Below are positions 50,501 through 58,750 of a DNA stretch of 64,000 bases, piece after piece. The position numbers and the translations under genes were made by a program. The first letter of the stretch is position 1. Every line of letters starts with the position of its first letter. The notes under the pieces are model-generated. The model had not been told where the DNA came from. It saw only the letters and a list, made by a program, of their open reading frames with translations, and searched no databases. This DNA comes from RYN-230 sp963717125. Lineage in GTDB: Bacteria > Actinomycetota > Actinomycetes > Streptosporangiales > Streptosporangiaceae. The stretch spans positions 186,001-250,000 of the forward strand of contig CAVQVG010000013.1 in assembly GCA_963717125.1 (NCBI GenBank), in the 5' to 3' direction.

Positions 50501-52175
50501 ATGAGACGCATCAAGATCCTCGTGGTCCTCTTCGCCGCCTGCCTGTTGGCCGCCGCCTGCGGGGGTGGCTCATCGGGGGGCAGCAGCGGTAACGGTAGCA
50601 GCGGTGGTTCAGGTAGCACGCTGACCATCGACAACGAAAGCGGCAGCCTCTGGACCTGCAACTTCAACCCGTTCAACCTGTCCGACATCAGCTACTCGCT
50701 GGGCCCGGTCTACGAGCCGCTGATGTTCGTGAACACGCTGCAGAGCGCCAAGACCACGCCGTGGCTGGCCTCCGCCTACACCTGGAGCAACGGCAACAAG
50801 ACGCTCACCTTCACCATCCGCAACGGGGTGAAGTGGAGTGACGGCAAGCCGATGAGCGCGGCCGACGTGGTCTTCACGTTCAACCTGCTGAAGAAGTTCA
50901 AGGCGCTCGACCTGAACGCCGTCTGGTCGGTGCTGTCCAGCGTCACCCAGAAGGGCTCTGACCAGGTGGTCATGCAGTTCAAGCAGCCTGCGGTGACGTA
51001 CTTCTACTACATCGCCGACCAGATCGGCATCGTGCCGCAGCACATCTGGTCGGGCATCGCCGACCCGGTGAAGTACCCGGACACCAACCCGGTCGGCACC
51101 GGCGCCTACCTGGTCAAGCCGTGCAGCCCGCAGAACATCACCTACAAGGCCAACCCGCACTACTGGCAGCCCGGTCTGCCCAAGGTGAAGACGATCAACT
51201 ACCCGGCGTTCACCAGCAACGACACGGCCAACACCTACCTGGCCAACGGCCAGGCCCAGTGGGGCAGCCAGTTCATCCCGAGCATCCAGAAGTTCTACCT
51301 GTCGAAGAGCCCGAACTACCATTACTGGTTCCCGCCGGTGGCCAACGTGACGCTGTTCATCAACCTGACGAACCCGATCCTGAAGAACGTGGCCGTCCGG
51401 CAGGCCATGGCCTACGCGATCAACCGGCAGCAGGCGTCCACCATTGGTGAGTACGGCTATGAGCCGCCGTCCAACCAGACGGGGATCGTCACACCGACGT
51501 TCTCCAACTGGGAGGACACCTCGCAGGCCGCGGCGTTCGGCAACGCCTACTCGTTCAGCCCGTCGCACGCGATGTCGATCCTCAAGTCGGCCTGGCTACA
51601 CCAAGGGATCCGACGGGATCATGCAGAAGAACGGCCAGAAGCTGTCCTTCACCATCACCAACAACGGCGGGTTCTCCGACTGGGTGGCCGCGGTGAACGT
51701 GATCCAGACCGACCTCAAGGCGATCGGCATCCAGGTCACGCCGAAGAACCTGGCCGCGCCGGCCTACCAGGCGGCCATGTACAACGGCACCTACCAGCTC
51801 GGCTACTACGCCGAGACCGGCGGGCCGACTCCGTACTACGAGCTTCGCCAGTGGCTGTTCTCGGGTAACTCCGCCCCGATCGGTCAGCCGGCCGGGTCCA
51901 ACTTCGAGCGGTACAGCAACTCGCAGACCGACGCGCTGATCAACGCCTACCCCAAGACGACCAGCGCGGCCGAGGAGCACTCGATCGTGAACAAGCTGCA
52001 GCAAGTCATGCTGCAGCAGGTGCCGGTCATCCCGATCACCGAGCAGGTGGACTGGTTCCAGTACGACACCGGCAGCTTCAACGGCTGGGTCACCAAGGCG
52101 AACCCGTACGCCCAGCCGGCCGCGTACAACTACCCCGACTGGGCGCAGCAGATGCTGCACCTGTCACCGAAGTAA
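50501..52175 (+). pseudogene. Extracellular solute-binding protein family 5 (lipoprotein), frameshifted at about 51593
   Basis: The N-terminus is a lipoprotein signal (RRIKILVVLFAACLLAAAC, lipobox Cys20) followed by a Gly/Ser linker. The Dpp/Opp-type binding fold follows, including FTIRNGVKWSDGKPMSAADVVFTFNLL and NPVGTGAYLV. At 51593 one extra base separates this frame from the next, in which GYTKGSDGIMQKNGQKLSF and the C-terminal lobe continue to the stop. Correcting it gives about 557 aa, the usual length. The protein should capture a peptide or glycoside outside the cell and deliver it to the two permeases. The rest of the operon is intact, so a sequence error is likely. Confidence 0.88.
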
Positions 52176-52287
52176 GCCGCGGCCGGCCCGTGGCCGGGGC
52201 GCCCACCTTGCCGGGCGCCCCGGCCACGGGTCACCGTGGGAGTGGGAACAGCGCACCGGGCCCGCCAGCAGGCGGAAAGGAGGCCCC

Positions 52288-52311
52288 ATGAGAGCCAGGA
52301 ACACGACATGA
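52288..52311 (+). CDS. Seven-codon leader peptide overlapping the permease start
   Basis: ATG 52288 is preceded by AAAGGAGG with good spacing. It encodes MRARNTT, then stops at 52309-52311. The stop overlaps the permease ATG 52308 as ATGA. The strong ribosome site therefore serves the short ORF, and the permease may be translated by re-initiation. The sequence is seen; function in translational coupling is inferred. Confidence 0.5.
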   Translation: MRARNTT

Positions 52312-53291
52312 GGTTCGCGCTCCGCCGCCTGGGCTTCTTCGCGATCACCTTGTGGGCCGCCCTCACGCTCAACTTCTTCCTGCCCCGGCTGATGCCGGGA
52401 AACCCGGCCGAGGCCATGATGGGCAAGTTCCGCGGCCCGGTGAACCCGCAGTCGCTCAAAGCCCTGGAAGCAGCCTTCGGCGTGAGCACCAAGGAAGGCA
52501 TCTTCGGGCAGTACATCCACTATCTGGGCGACGTGGCCACCGGAAACTTCGGCACGTCGCTGTACTTCTACCCGCAGTCGGTGGGCCGGGTCATCCTGGA
52601 CGCGATCCCGTGGACCCTCGGCCTGGTCGGGGTGACCACGGTGCTGGCCTTCCTGCTCGGCACCGGCATCGGCATCGTGGCCGCCTGGCGGCGCGGCGGC
52701 CGGCTGGACAGCATCGCGCCGCCGGTCTTCGTGATCACCTCGGCCATCCCGTACTTCTGGGTCGGGATGATGCTGATCCTGGTGTTCGCGGTCCGGCTGC
52801 AGTGGTTCCCCGCCGCGTTCGGCTTCAGCATCAACATGACCCCGGGCCTCGACCTGCCGTTCATCATCAACATCGTCGAGCACGCCGTGCTGCCCGCCTG
52901 CGCCCTGCTCATCACCACCATCGGCACCTGGATCCTGACCATGCGGAACACGATGGTCACCACGCTGGCCGAGGACTACGTGCGGATGGCCCGGGCGAAG
53001 GGTCTGCCGTCCCGCCGGATCATGCTGGACTACGCGGCGCGCAACGCGATCCTGCCCAACCTGACCGGGTTCGCCATGTCACTGGGCTTCGTCGTCGGCG
53101 GCGCCATCCTGGTCGAGTACGTGTTCAACTACCCCGGCGTCGGCTACATGCTGCTGCAGGCGGTGAGCAACGAGGACTACCCGCTCATGCAGGCCCTGTT
53201 CCTGCTCATCACTGTGGCGGTGCTGGTGGCCATCCTGCTGGCCGATATAGCCACCGCGATCCTTGACCCGCGCACCAGGACGGCGGACTAG
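52308..53291 (+). CDS. ABC transporter permease, DppB/OppB-like, 327 aa
   Basis: Starts at ATG 52308 inside the leader-peptide stop. N-terminal helix RLGFFAITLWAALTLNFFLPRLMPGNPAE is the hallmark of DppB-type permeases, as are the following GLGGQY-like periplasmic loop, here GIFGQYIHYLGD, and five more helices. The inner-membrane coupling loop is EDYVRMARAKGLPSRRIMLDYAARNAILP, which fits the EAA motif region that contacts the ATPase. The C-terminal end is LLADIATAILDPRTR. It should form the channel with the next permease. No frame problem is visible. Confidence 0.93.
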   Translation: MRFALRRLGFFAITLWAALTLNFFLPRLMPGNPAEAMMGKFRGPVNPQSLKALEAAFGVSTKEGIFGQYIHYLGDVATGNFGTSLYFYPQSVGRVILDAIPWTLGLVGVTTVLAFLLGTGIGIVAAWRRGGRLDSIAPPVFVITSAIPYFWVGMMLILVFAVRLQWFPAAFGFSINMTPGLDLPFIINIVEHAVLPACALLITTIGTWILTMRNTMVTTLAEDYVRMARAKGLPSRRIMLDYAARNAILPNLTGFAMSLGFVVGGAILVEYVFNYPGVGYMLLQAVSNEDYPLMQALFLLITVAVLVAILLADIATAILDPRTRTAD

Positions 53292-54258
53292 TCATGGCCA
53301 TGCTCCCAGTCTCCGGCCCCACCACCGCGCCGCCGGCCGGGCTCCCCGACCAGGCGCTGCCGGTACCCGGGGCCGCCGGCGCGGCCAGTCGTGGTCGCGG
53401 CTGTTCCGCGCGGTGCGGTCCAACCGCAAGGCCACCGTGGGCACCGTGCTGCTGGCCATCTTCATCCTGCTCGCGCTGTTTCCCGGGGTGATCGCGCACG
53501 ACTCCCCGACCGCGACCATCTACCCCCGCAGCCTCGGGCCGTCGGCGCAGCACCTGCTCGGCACCACCGCCTTGGGCCAGGACATCTTCGCCCAGGCGGT
53601 GTACGGCACCCAGCAGGTGCTCATCATCGCGTTCGGGGTCGGGCTGTTTTCCACCGGCGTCGCGGTAATGATCGGGGTGGCCGCCGCCTACCTGGGCGGT
53701 GCGTGGGACGGCGTGCTCAACCTGCTCACCGACGTGCTGCTGGTCATCCCGCTGTTCCCGCTGCTCATCGTCATCGCGACCTACGTGCAGAACGCCGGCA
53801 CGGCGGTGCTCGTCGTCGTGCTGACGCTGACCGGGTGGTCCTACACCGCCCGGCAGTTGCGGGCCCAGGCGCTGTCGCTGCGCAAGCGGGACTTCCTGGA
53901 AGCGGCCCGGGTGCGCGGCGAGCGCCGGATGTACATCGTCGTGGTGGAGATCATTCCCACCATGACCTCGCTGATCGTGGCCAGCTTCCTGACCAACGCG
54001 CTGTACGCGGTACTGTTCGGCTCCAGCCTGCAGTTCATCGGCCTGGGCGACCCCAACTCGGTGAGCTGGGGCACGATGCTCTACTGGGCCGAGAACAACG
54101 AGGCGCTGCAGACCGGGCAGTACCTGTGGGCGATCGTCCCCGGTGCCCTGATCGCCCTGCTCGGCGCGGCGTTCGCCCTGCTCAACTACGCTTTCGACGA
54201 AATAGGCAACCCCGCCCTCCGGCCGGTGAGGAGGATCCGTGTCAAGCGTGCCGGCTAA
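53263..54258 (+). CDS. ABC transporter permease, DppC/OppC-like, about 331 aa
   Basis: From RNRKATVG... onward this is a normal DppC-type permease: LLAIFILLALFPGVIAHDSPTA, GTTALGQDIFAQAVYGTQQVL, EAA region LRKRDFLEAARVRGERRMYIVVVEIIP, GLGDPNSVSWGTMLYWAENN, and DEIGNPALRPVRRIR at the end. The N-terminus is uncertain. The open frame begins at TTG 53263, inside the previous gene, and gives an Arg-rich start. A better-looking start, ATG 53294 (MAMLPVSGPTT), is in another frame that joins near 53385 only if one base is missing. A single-base error or mutation near there is plausible. The final 20 bp overlap the next gene. Confidence 0.85.
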   Translation: MTRAPGRRTSHGHAPSLRPHHRAAGRAPRPGAAGTRGRRRGQSWSRLFRAVRSNRKATVGTVLLAIFILLALFPGVIAHDSPTATIYPRSLGPSAQHLLGTTALGQDIFAQAVYGTQQVLIIAFGVGLFSTGVAVMIGVAAAYLGGAWDGVLNLLTDVLLVIPLFPLLIVIATYVQNAGTAVLVVVLTLTGWSYTARQLRAQALSLRKRDFLEAARVRGERRMYIVVVEIIPTMTSLIVASFLTNALYAVLFGSSLQFIGLGDPNSVSWGTMLYWAENNEALQTGQYLWAIVPGALIALLGAAFALLNYAFDEIGNPALRPVRRIRVKRAG

Positions 54259-55279
54259 GCAGGAACCCGCCACCGAGGACACCCCGCCGGGCTCGCCGGG
54301 CGGCATTCTGGAGGTCAGCGACCTGTCCGTGACCTACGCCGGGGACCGCGGCGCGGTCGTCGCGGTGGACCAGGTCAGCTTCCAGGTCGACCCGGGCGAG
54401 TTCCTCGGCATCGTGGGCGAGTCCGGCTGCGGCAAGTCCACGCTGCTGTTCGCCATCGCCCGGCTGCTGGCCCCGCCGGCCGCCATCACCGGCGGCCAGG
54501 TCACCTTCAGGGGACGCAACATGGTCGGGCTGACCGACCGCGAGCTGGCCGCGGTGCGCTGGAAGGACCTGTCGGTGGTCATGCAGAGCGCGATGAACGC
54601 GCTCAACCCGGTCACGCAGATCCGGGCCCAGTTCGCCGACGCGATGCGGGCACACGGCGTGCGGAGCAAGACGGAGATCGATGACCGGTCGGCCGAGGTG
54701 CTGCGGATGGTCGGCATCGACCCGGTGCACCTGCGCAGCTACCCGCACCAGCTGTCCGGCGGCATGCGGCAGCGCGCCATGATCGCGATGGCCATGCTGT
54801 TCACCCCGGACCTGGTGATCATGGATGAGCCGACGTCGGCGCTCGACGTGGTGGCCCAGCGGTCGCTGATGGTGCAGATCAAGGAACTGCAGGAGCGGCT
54901 CGACTTCGCGGTCATCTTCGTCACCCACGACATGTCCCTGATCAGCCACTTCTCCGACCGGCTGATGGTGATGTACGCGGGCCAGGTGGCCGAGTTCGGC
55001 ACCACCCACGAGCTGTTCGACCAGCCGCTGCACCCGTACACGGCTGGCCTGATGGACGCCTTCCCGTCGATCCGCGGGCCGCGGCGCCAGCTGACCGGCA
55101 TCCCGGGCAGCCCGCCCAACCTGGCCACCCCGCCGCCGGGCTGCCGGTTCCAGCCGCGCTGCCCGAAGGCCATGCCGCGCTGCGACGCCACGGCGCCGGA
55201 GCTGTATCAGGTGGGCGACATCCAGGTCCGCTGCCTGCTGCACGAGGACGGCTCAGTTGAGGAGAGGAGCGGCTCGTGA
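54239..55279 (+). CDS. Dipeptide/oligopeptide-type ABC ATP-binding protein, DppD/OppD-like, 346 aa
   Basis: GTG 54239 starts within the permease 3' end, after GGAGGATCC. Walker A is GESGCGKSTLL, the signature is LSGGMRQRAMIAMAM and Walker B is LVIMDEPTSALD, followed by the switch FVTHDMSL. The C-terminal oligopeptide-transporter extension has the cysteine-bearing GCRFQPRCPKAMPRC segment, the Fe-S/cysteine signature of Opp-type ATPases. Together with the next gene it supplies the heterodimeric motor of the importer. The 4-bp GTGA overlap couples it to that partner. Confidence 0.94.
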   Translation: MSSVPAKQEPATEDTPPGSPGGILEVSDLSVTYAGDRGAVVAVDQVSFQVDPGEFLGIVGESGCGKSTLLFAIARLLAPPAAITGGQVTFRGRNMVGLTDRELAAVRWKDLSVVMQSAMNALNPVTQIRAQFADAMRAHGVRSKTEIDDRSAEVLRMVGIDPVHLRSYPHQLSGGMRQRAMIAMAMLFTPDLVIMDEPTSALDVVAQRSLMVQIKELQERLDFAVIFVTHDMSLISHFSDRLMVMYAGQVAEFGTTHELFDQPLHPYTAGLMDAFPSIRGPRRQLTGIPGSPPNLATPPPGCRFQPRCPKAMPRCDATAPELYQVGDIQVRCLLHEDGSVEERSGS

Positions 55280-56301
55280 CTATCGCCGGCGAGCCAGCCG
55301 CCAACGGCACTCCCCTACTCCACACCGACAAGCTGACCCGGCACTTCCGGATCGGTAACGCGCTCTCCCAGCAGACGCTGCACGCGGTGGACGAGGTCAG
55401 CCTGACCATCGGCGAACGGGAGATCGTGGCGCTGGCCGGGGAGAGCGGCAGCGGCAAGAGCACCATCGCCCGGCTGCTGGCCAAGATCTACAAGCCGACC
55501 AGCGGCGAGGTCTATTTCCAGGGCAAGCCATTGTCCAGGATCAGGTCGCGCAAGGACCGGCTGCGCTACAGCGGGCTGGCGCCGATGGTGTTCCAGGACC
55601 CGTTCGCCTCGATCAACCCGGTGTTCCGGGTCTCGCACGGTGTGCTGCGCGGGCTCAAGCTGCACCGTCCCGAGCTGTCCCGGGACGAGCGTTACGCCGA
55701 GGCGCGCCGGGTGTTCGAAGTGGTCGGGCTGACCCCGGCCGACGAGGTGCTGCAGCGGTACCCGCACGAGCTGAGCGGTGGCCAGCGGCAGCGGGTCGGC
55801 TTCGCCCAGGCGCTGGCCATGCGGCCCAAGCTGATCCTGGCCGACGAGCCGGTGTCCATGCTGGACGTGTCCATCCGGATCGGCCTGCTCAACATGATGG
55901 CCGAACTGCGGGACACGCAGGACGTGTCGATCCTCTACATCACGCACGACCTGGCCAGCGCGCGGTACGTGGCCGACCGGCTGATAATCATGTACGCCGG
56001 CCACGTAGCCGAGGCCGGGCCCGCCGAGGAGGTGCTGGCCAGCCCGCGGCACCCGTACACCCAGCTGCTGCTGTCCGCGGCTCCGGACCCGCGCGCCCCG
56101 CTCGGCGTGGGCGCGGAGACCGACCGCGGCGAGCCGCCCCGGGTGATCAACCCCACCCCGGGCTGCCGGTTCCGCTGGCGCTGCCCGCTGGCCATCGACA
56201 AGTGCCATCAGGTCACCCCGGAACTGACCCAGATCCTCCCCGGCCACCAGGCCGCCTGCCATGTCGCCCAGGAAGGCGCGGAAGTGAAGGCGTTCATATG
56301 A
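55276..56301 (+). CDS. Dipeptide/oligopeptide-type ABC ATP-binding protein, DppF/OppF-like, 341 aa
   Basis: GTG 55276 overlaps the DppD-like stop. Walker A is GESGSGKST, the signature is LSGGQRQRVGFAQALAM and Walker B is LILADEPVSMLD. The switch is YITHDLASARYV, and the C-terminal Opp extension has GCRFRWRCPLAIDKC. All catalytic elements are intact. The DEPVSMLDVS variant is typical of DppF/GsiA-like partners of sugar- or oligosaccharide-type family-5 systems. Its stop overlaps the GH4 start as ATGA, a direct coupling between uptake and breakdown. Confidence 0.94.
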   Translation: MTIAGEPAANGTPLLHTDKLTRHFRIGNALSQQTLHAVDEVSLTIGEREIVALAGESGSGKSTIARLLAKIYKPTSGEVYFQGKPLSRIRSRKDRLRYSGLAPMVFQDPFASINPVFRVSHGVLRGLKLHRPELSRDERYAEARRVFEVVGLTPADEVLQRYPHELSGGQRQRVGFAQALAMRPKLILADEPVSMLDVSIRIGLLNMMAELRDTQDVSILYITHDLASARYVADRLIIMYAGHVAEAGPAEEVLASPRHPYTQLLLSAAPDPRAPLGVGAETDRGEPPRVINPTPGCRFRWRCPLAIDKCHQVTPELTQILPGHQAACHVAQEGAEVKAFI

Positions 56302-57563
56302 AGCTAGCGGTTGTCGGCGGCGGGTCCACCTACACGCCGGAACTGGTCGACGGGATCGCCCGGCTGGCCGGCCAGGTCAAGGTGACCGAGCTGGTCCTGG
56401 TCGACCCGGACACCACCCGGCTGGCGGTGGTCGGCCCGTTCTCCGCCCGGATCATGCGGTCGTACGGCCACCCGGCCAAGCTGACCTGGACGTCCAGCCT
56501 GGACGAGGGCCTTGACGGGGCCGGCGCGGTGCTGCTCCAGCTGCGCGTCGGCGGCCAGGCCGCCCGGCAGCGCGACGAGACCTGGCCGCTGGAGTTCTGC
56601 TGCGTGGGCCAGGAGACCACCGGCGCGGGTGGGCTGGCCAAGGCGCTGCGCACCGTGCCGATCGTGCTGGACATAGCGGAACGCACCCGGCAGCGGGCCG
56701 CGTCCGACGCCTGGATCATCGACTTCACCAACCCGGTCGGCATCGTCACCCGGGCGCTGCTGGACGCCGGGCACCGGGCCATCGGCCTGTGCAACGTGGC
56801 CATCGGCTTCCAGCGCAACTTCGCCCGCATGCTGGGCGTCTCGCCGGACCAGGTCGCCCTGGACCATGTCGGGCTGAATCACCTGACCTGGGAACGCGCC
56901 GCGACCGTGGACGGCGTGGACCGGCTGCCGGGCTTGATCGCCACCCACGGCACGGAGATAGCCGAGCACACCGGCCTGCCAGCTAGCGTTCTGCCGGAAA
57001 TTGGTGCGGTACCGTCCTCCTACCTGCGCTATTTCTGGGCGCACGACGCGGTGGTGGAAGAAGAAAAGCACAGTCCCACCCGGGCCGAGAAGGTGGCCGA
57101 GATCGAGGAGCAGCTGCTCGAGATGTACGCCGACCCGGCCCTGGACCGCAAGCCTGAGCTGCTCGGCCAGCGCGGCGGCGCGTTCTACTCCGAGGCGGCG
57201 GTGGCGCTGCTCGCCTCGCTGGTCGGCGACACCGGGGACACCCAGGTGGTGAACGTGCGGAACGCGGGCACCATGCCGTTCCTGCCGGACGACGCGGTCA
57301 TCGAGGTGCCCGCGGTGATCACCGGGGACGGGGCGGTGCCCGCGCCAGTGGCGCCGCTCAGCCCGCTGATGCGCGGGCTGGTCGGGCACGTGACCGGCTA
57401 CGAGGAGCTGGCCGTGGACGCGGCCCGGCGCGGCGGCGTGCAGCGGGTCCGGGACGCGCTGCTGGCCCACCCGCTGATCGGCCAGTACGAGCTGGCCGGG
57501 CAGCTGGCCGACCGGCTGGTCGCGGAGAACCAGGCGTTCCTGCCCTGGGCCAGCCGCTCGTGA
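56298..57563 (+). CDS. Glycoside hydrolase family 4 (6-phospho-beta-glucosidase-like), 421 aa
   Basis: ATG 56298 overlaps the upstream ATPase stop. The NAD loop is AVVGGGSTYTPELV, and the GQETTGAGGLAKALRTVP block lies at 104-121. IIDFTNPVGIVTRAL and the metal ligands Cys165 (LCNVAIG) and His195 (GLNHLTW) follow. These match the 6-phospho-beta-glucosidase branch. It is only distantly similar to the GH4 enzyme on the minus strand, so the two may act on different linkages or anomers. NAD+/Mn2+-dependent elimination is expected. With no phosphotransferase system, phosphorylation by the neighbouring BadF- or ROK-type kinases could prepare the substrate. Confidence 0.92.
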   Translation: MKLAVVGGGSTYTPELVDGIARLAGQVKVTELVLVDPDTTRLAVVGPFSARIMRSYGHPAKLTWTSSLDEGLDGAGAVLLQLRVGGQAARQRDETWPLEFCCVGQETTGAGGLAKALRTVPIVLDIAERTRQRAASDAWIIDFTNPVGIVTRALLDAGHRAIGLCNVAIGFQRNFARMLGVSPDQVALDHVGLNHLTWERAATVDGVDRLPGLIATHGTEIAEHTGLPASVLPEIGAVPSSYLRYFWAHDAVVEEEKHSPTRAEKVAEIEEQLLEMYADPALDRKPELLGQRGGAFYSEAAVALLASLVGDTGDTQVVNVRNAGTMPFLPDDAVIEVPAVITGDGAVPAPVAPLSPLMRGLVGHVTGYEELAVDAARRGGVQRVRDALLAHPLIGQYELAGQLADRLVAENQAFLPWASRS

Positions 57564-58696
57564 GCCAGGCGGCCGGGGGGCTGCCCGCGGTCCTCGCCAT
57601 CGACGGCGGGAACAGCAAGACCCAGGCCGCGCTGATCGCCGCGGACGGCACCGTGCTCAGCCAGCAGCGCGGCCCGGGCAGCAACTGGCAGAACCTCGGC
57701 CACGACCGGGCCATGCGGGTGCTCGGCGACCTGGCCGCCGCCGTGGCCCTGGCGGCCGGCCGGACCACCGCCTTCCCGGTGGCCGCGCGGGTGTCCGCCT
57801 GCCTGGCCGGTGCGGACCTGCCGGACGAGGAGGAGGAACTCGCCAAGCTGGTGCACGCCCAGGGCTGGGCCGCGCACGTCTCGGTGGTCAACGACACGTT
57901 CGCCGTGCTGCGGGCCGGCCTGGACCAGCCGGCCGGGCCGCACTGGGGCATCGGGGTCACCGTCGGGGCGGGCATCAACTGCGTGGGCGTGACTCCGGAC
58001 GGCCGGACCACCCGCTTCCTGTCCCTGGGCCCCATCAGCGGCGACTGGGGCGGCGGCGGCGACCTGGGTCAGGAGGCGCTCCGGCTGGCCGCCCGGGCCG
58101 AGGACGGCCGGGGCCCAGACACAGCGTTGCGCATCGAGGTGCCCCGGCACTTCGGGCTAGCCGCGGTGCGCGACGTGACGATCGCCGTGTACCGGGAGAA
58201 GCTCGGCCGCAAAGACCTGCGCACGCTGGCCCCGGTGGTGCTGGCCGCGGCCCGCGAGGGTGACCCGGCCGCCTGCGACCTGGTGTGCCGTCAGGCCGAC
58301 GAGGTGTGCGCGATGGCGCTGACCGCCATCCGCCGCCTCGGCCTGGACGGCACCGCGGTGCCGGTGGTGCTCGGCGGCAGCCTGCTGGCCGCGGCCGACC
58401 CGCTGCTCACCGGGCTGATCACCGCCGGGCTGGCGGTCGGCGCGCCGGCCGCGGTGCCGCACATCGTGGACGTGCCGCCGGTAGCCGGCGCGGCGCTGCT
58501 CGGCCTGGACCAGGCCGGCGCCGGGGCTGACGCCGAGGCCCGGCTGCGCGCCGGGTTCCGTGTTGACCCGGGGGGACGACCCCCCGGACCCCCCGATCGC
58601 CGCTCCGCGCCGAGCGGCAGTGCTGACCCGGGGGGACGACCCCCCGGACCCCCCGATCGCCGCTCCGCGCCGAGCGGCGGCAAGCCGCCGCGGTAA
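57560..58696 (+). CDS. BadF/BadG-type N-acetylglucosamine kinase-like protein, 378 aa
   Basis: GTG 57560 overlaps the GH4 stop (GTGA). The ASKHA-fold motifs are AIDGGNSKTQAALIAADG (phosphate 1), SACLAGADLPDE, VVNDTFAVLRAG with the catalytic Asp, and GVTVGAGINCVGV with GPISGDWGGGG (adenosine region). This matches bacterial GlcNAc/glucosamine kinases (BadF/BadG/BcrA family). The native protein probably ends near residue 330. The last 45 residues, repeats of DPGGRPPGPPDRRSAPSG, are encoded by an imperfect 60-bp DNA repeat. It would phosphorylate an amino sugar made by the GH4 enzyme, or the intact glycoside. Confidence 0.88.
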   Translation: MSQAAGGLPAVLAIDGGNSKTQAALIAADGTVLSQQRGPGSNWQNLGHDRAMRVLGDLAAAVALAAGRTTAFPVAARVSACLAGADLPDEEEELAKLVHAQGWAAHVSVVNDTFAVLRAGLDQPAGPHWGIGVTVGAGINCVGVTPDGRTTRFLSLGPISGDWGGGGDLGQEALRLAARAEDGRGPDTALRIEVPRHFGLAAVRDVTIAVYREKLGRKDLRTLAPVVLAAAREGDPAACDLVCRQADEVCAMALTAIRRLGLDGTAVPVVLGGSLLAAADPLLTGLITAGLAVGAPAAVPHIVDVPPVAGAALLGLDQAGAGADAEARLRAGFRVDPGGRPPGPPDRRSAPSGSADPGGRPPGPPDRRSAPSGGKPPR

Positions 58697-58750
58697 CCCC
58701 CCGGACCCCCCGATCGCCGCTCCGCGCCGAGCGGCGGCAAGCCGCCGCGG
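58561..58750. repeat. 60-bp GC-rich tandem repeat with internal inverted repeats
   Basis: Two nearly identical 60-bp units (58561-58620 and 58621-58680) are followed by two partial copies. Each contains GGGGGACGACCCCCC and CGCTCCGCGCCGAGCGG inverted repeats. A GCGGCGGCAAGCCGCCGC hairpin also appears twice. The array runs from inside the kinase gene to the stop of the convergent amidohydrolase. It may serve as a two-way terminator or as a REP-like element. Confidence 0.85.

Noticed and set aside
58561..58750. The 60-bp repeats considered as a CRISPR array or replication origin
   Set aside because: No unique spacers and no initiator gene or iterons; internal hairpins fit a REP-like or terminator element better.
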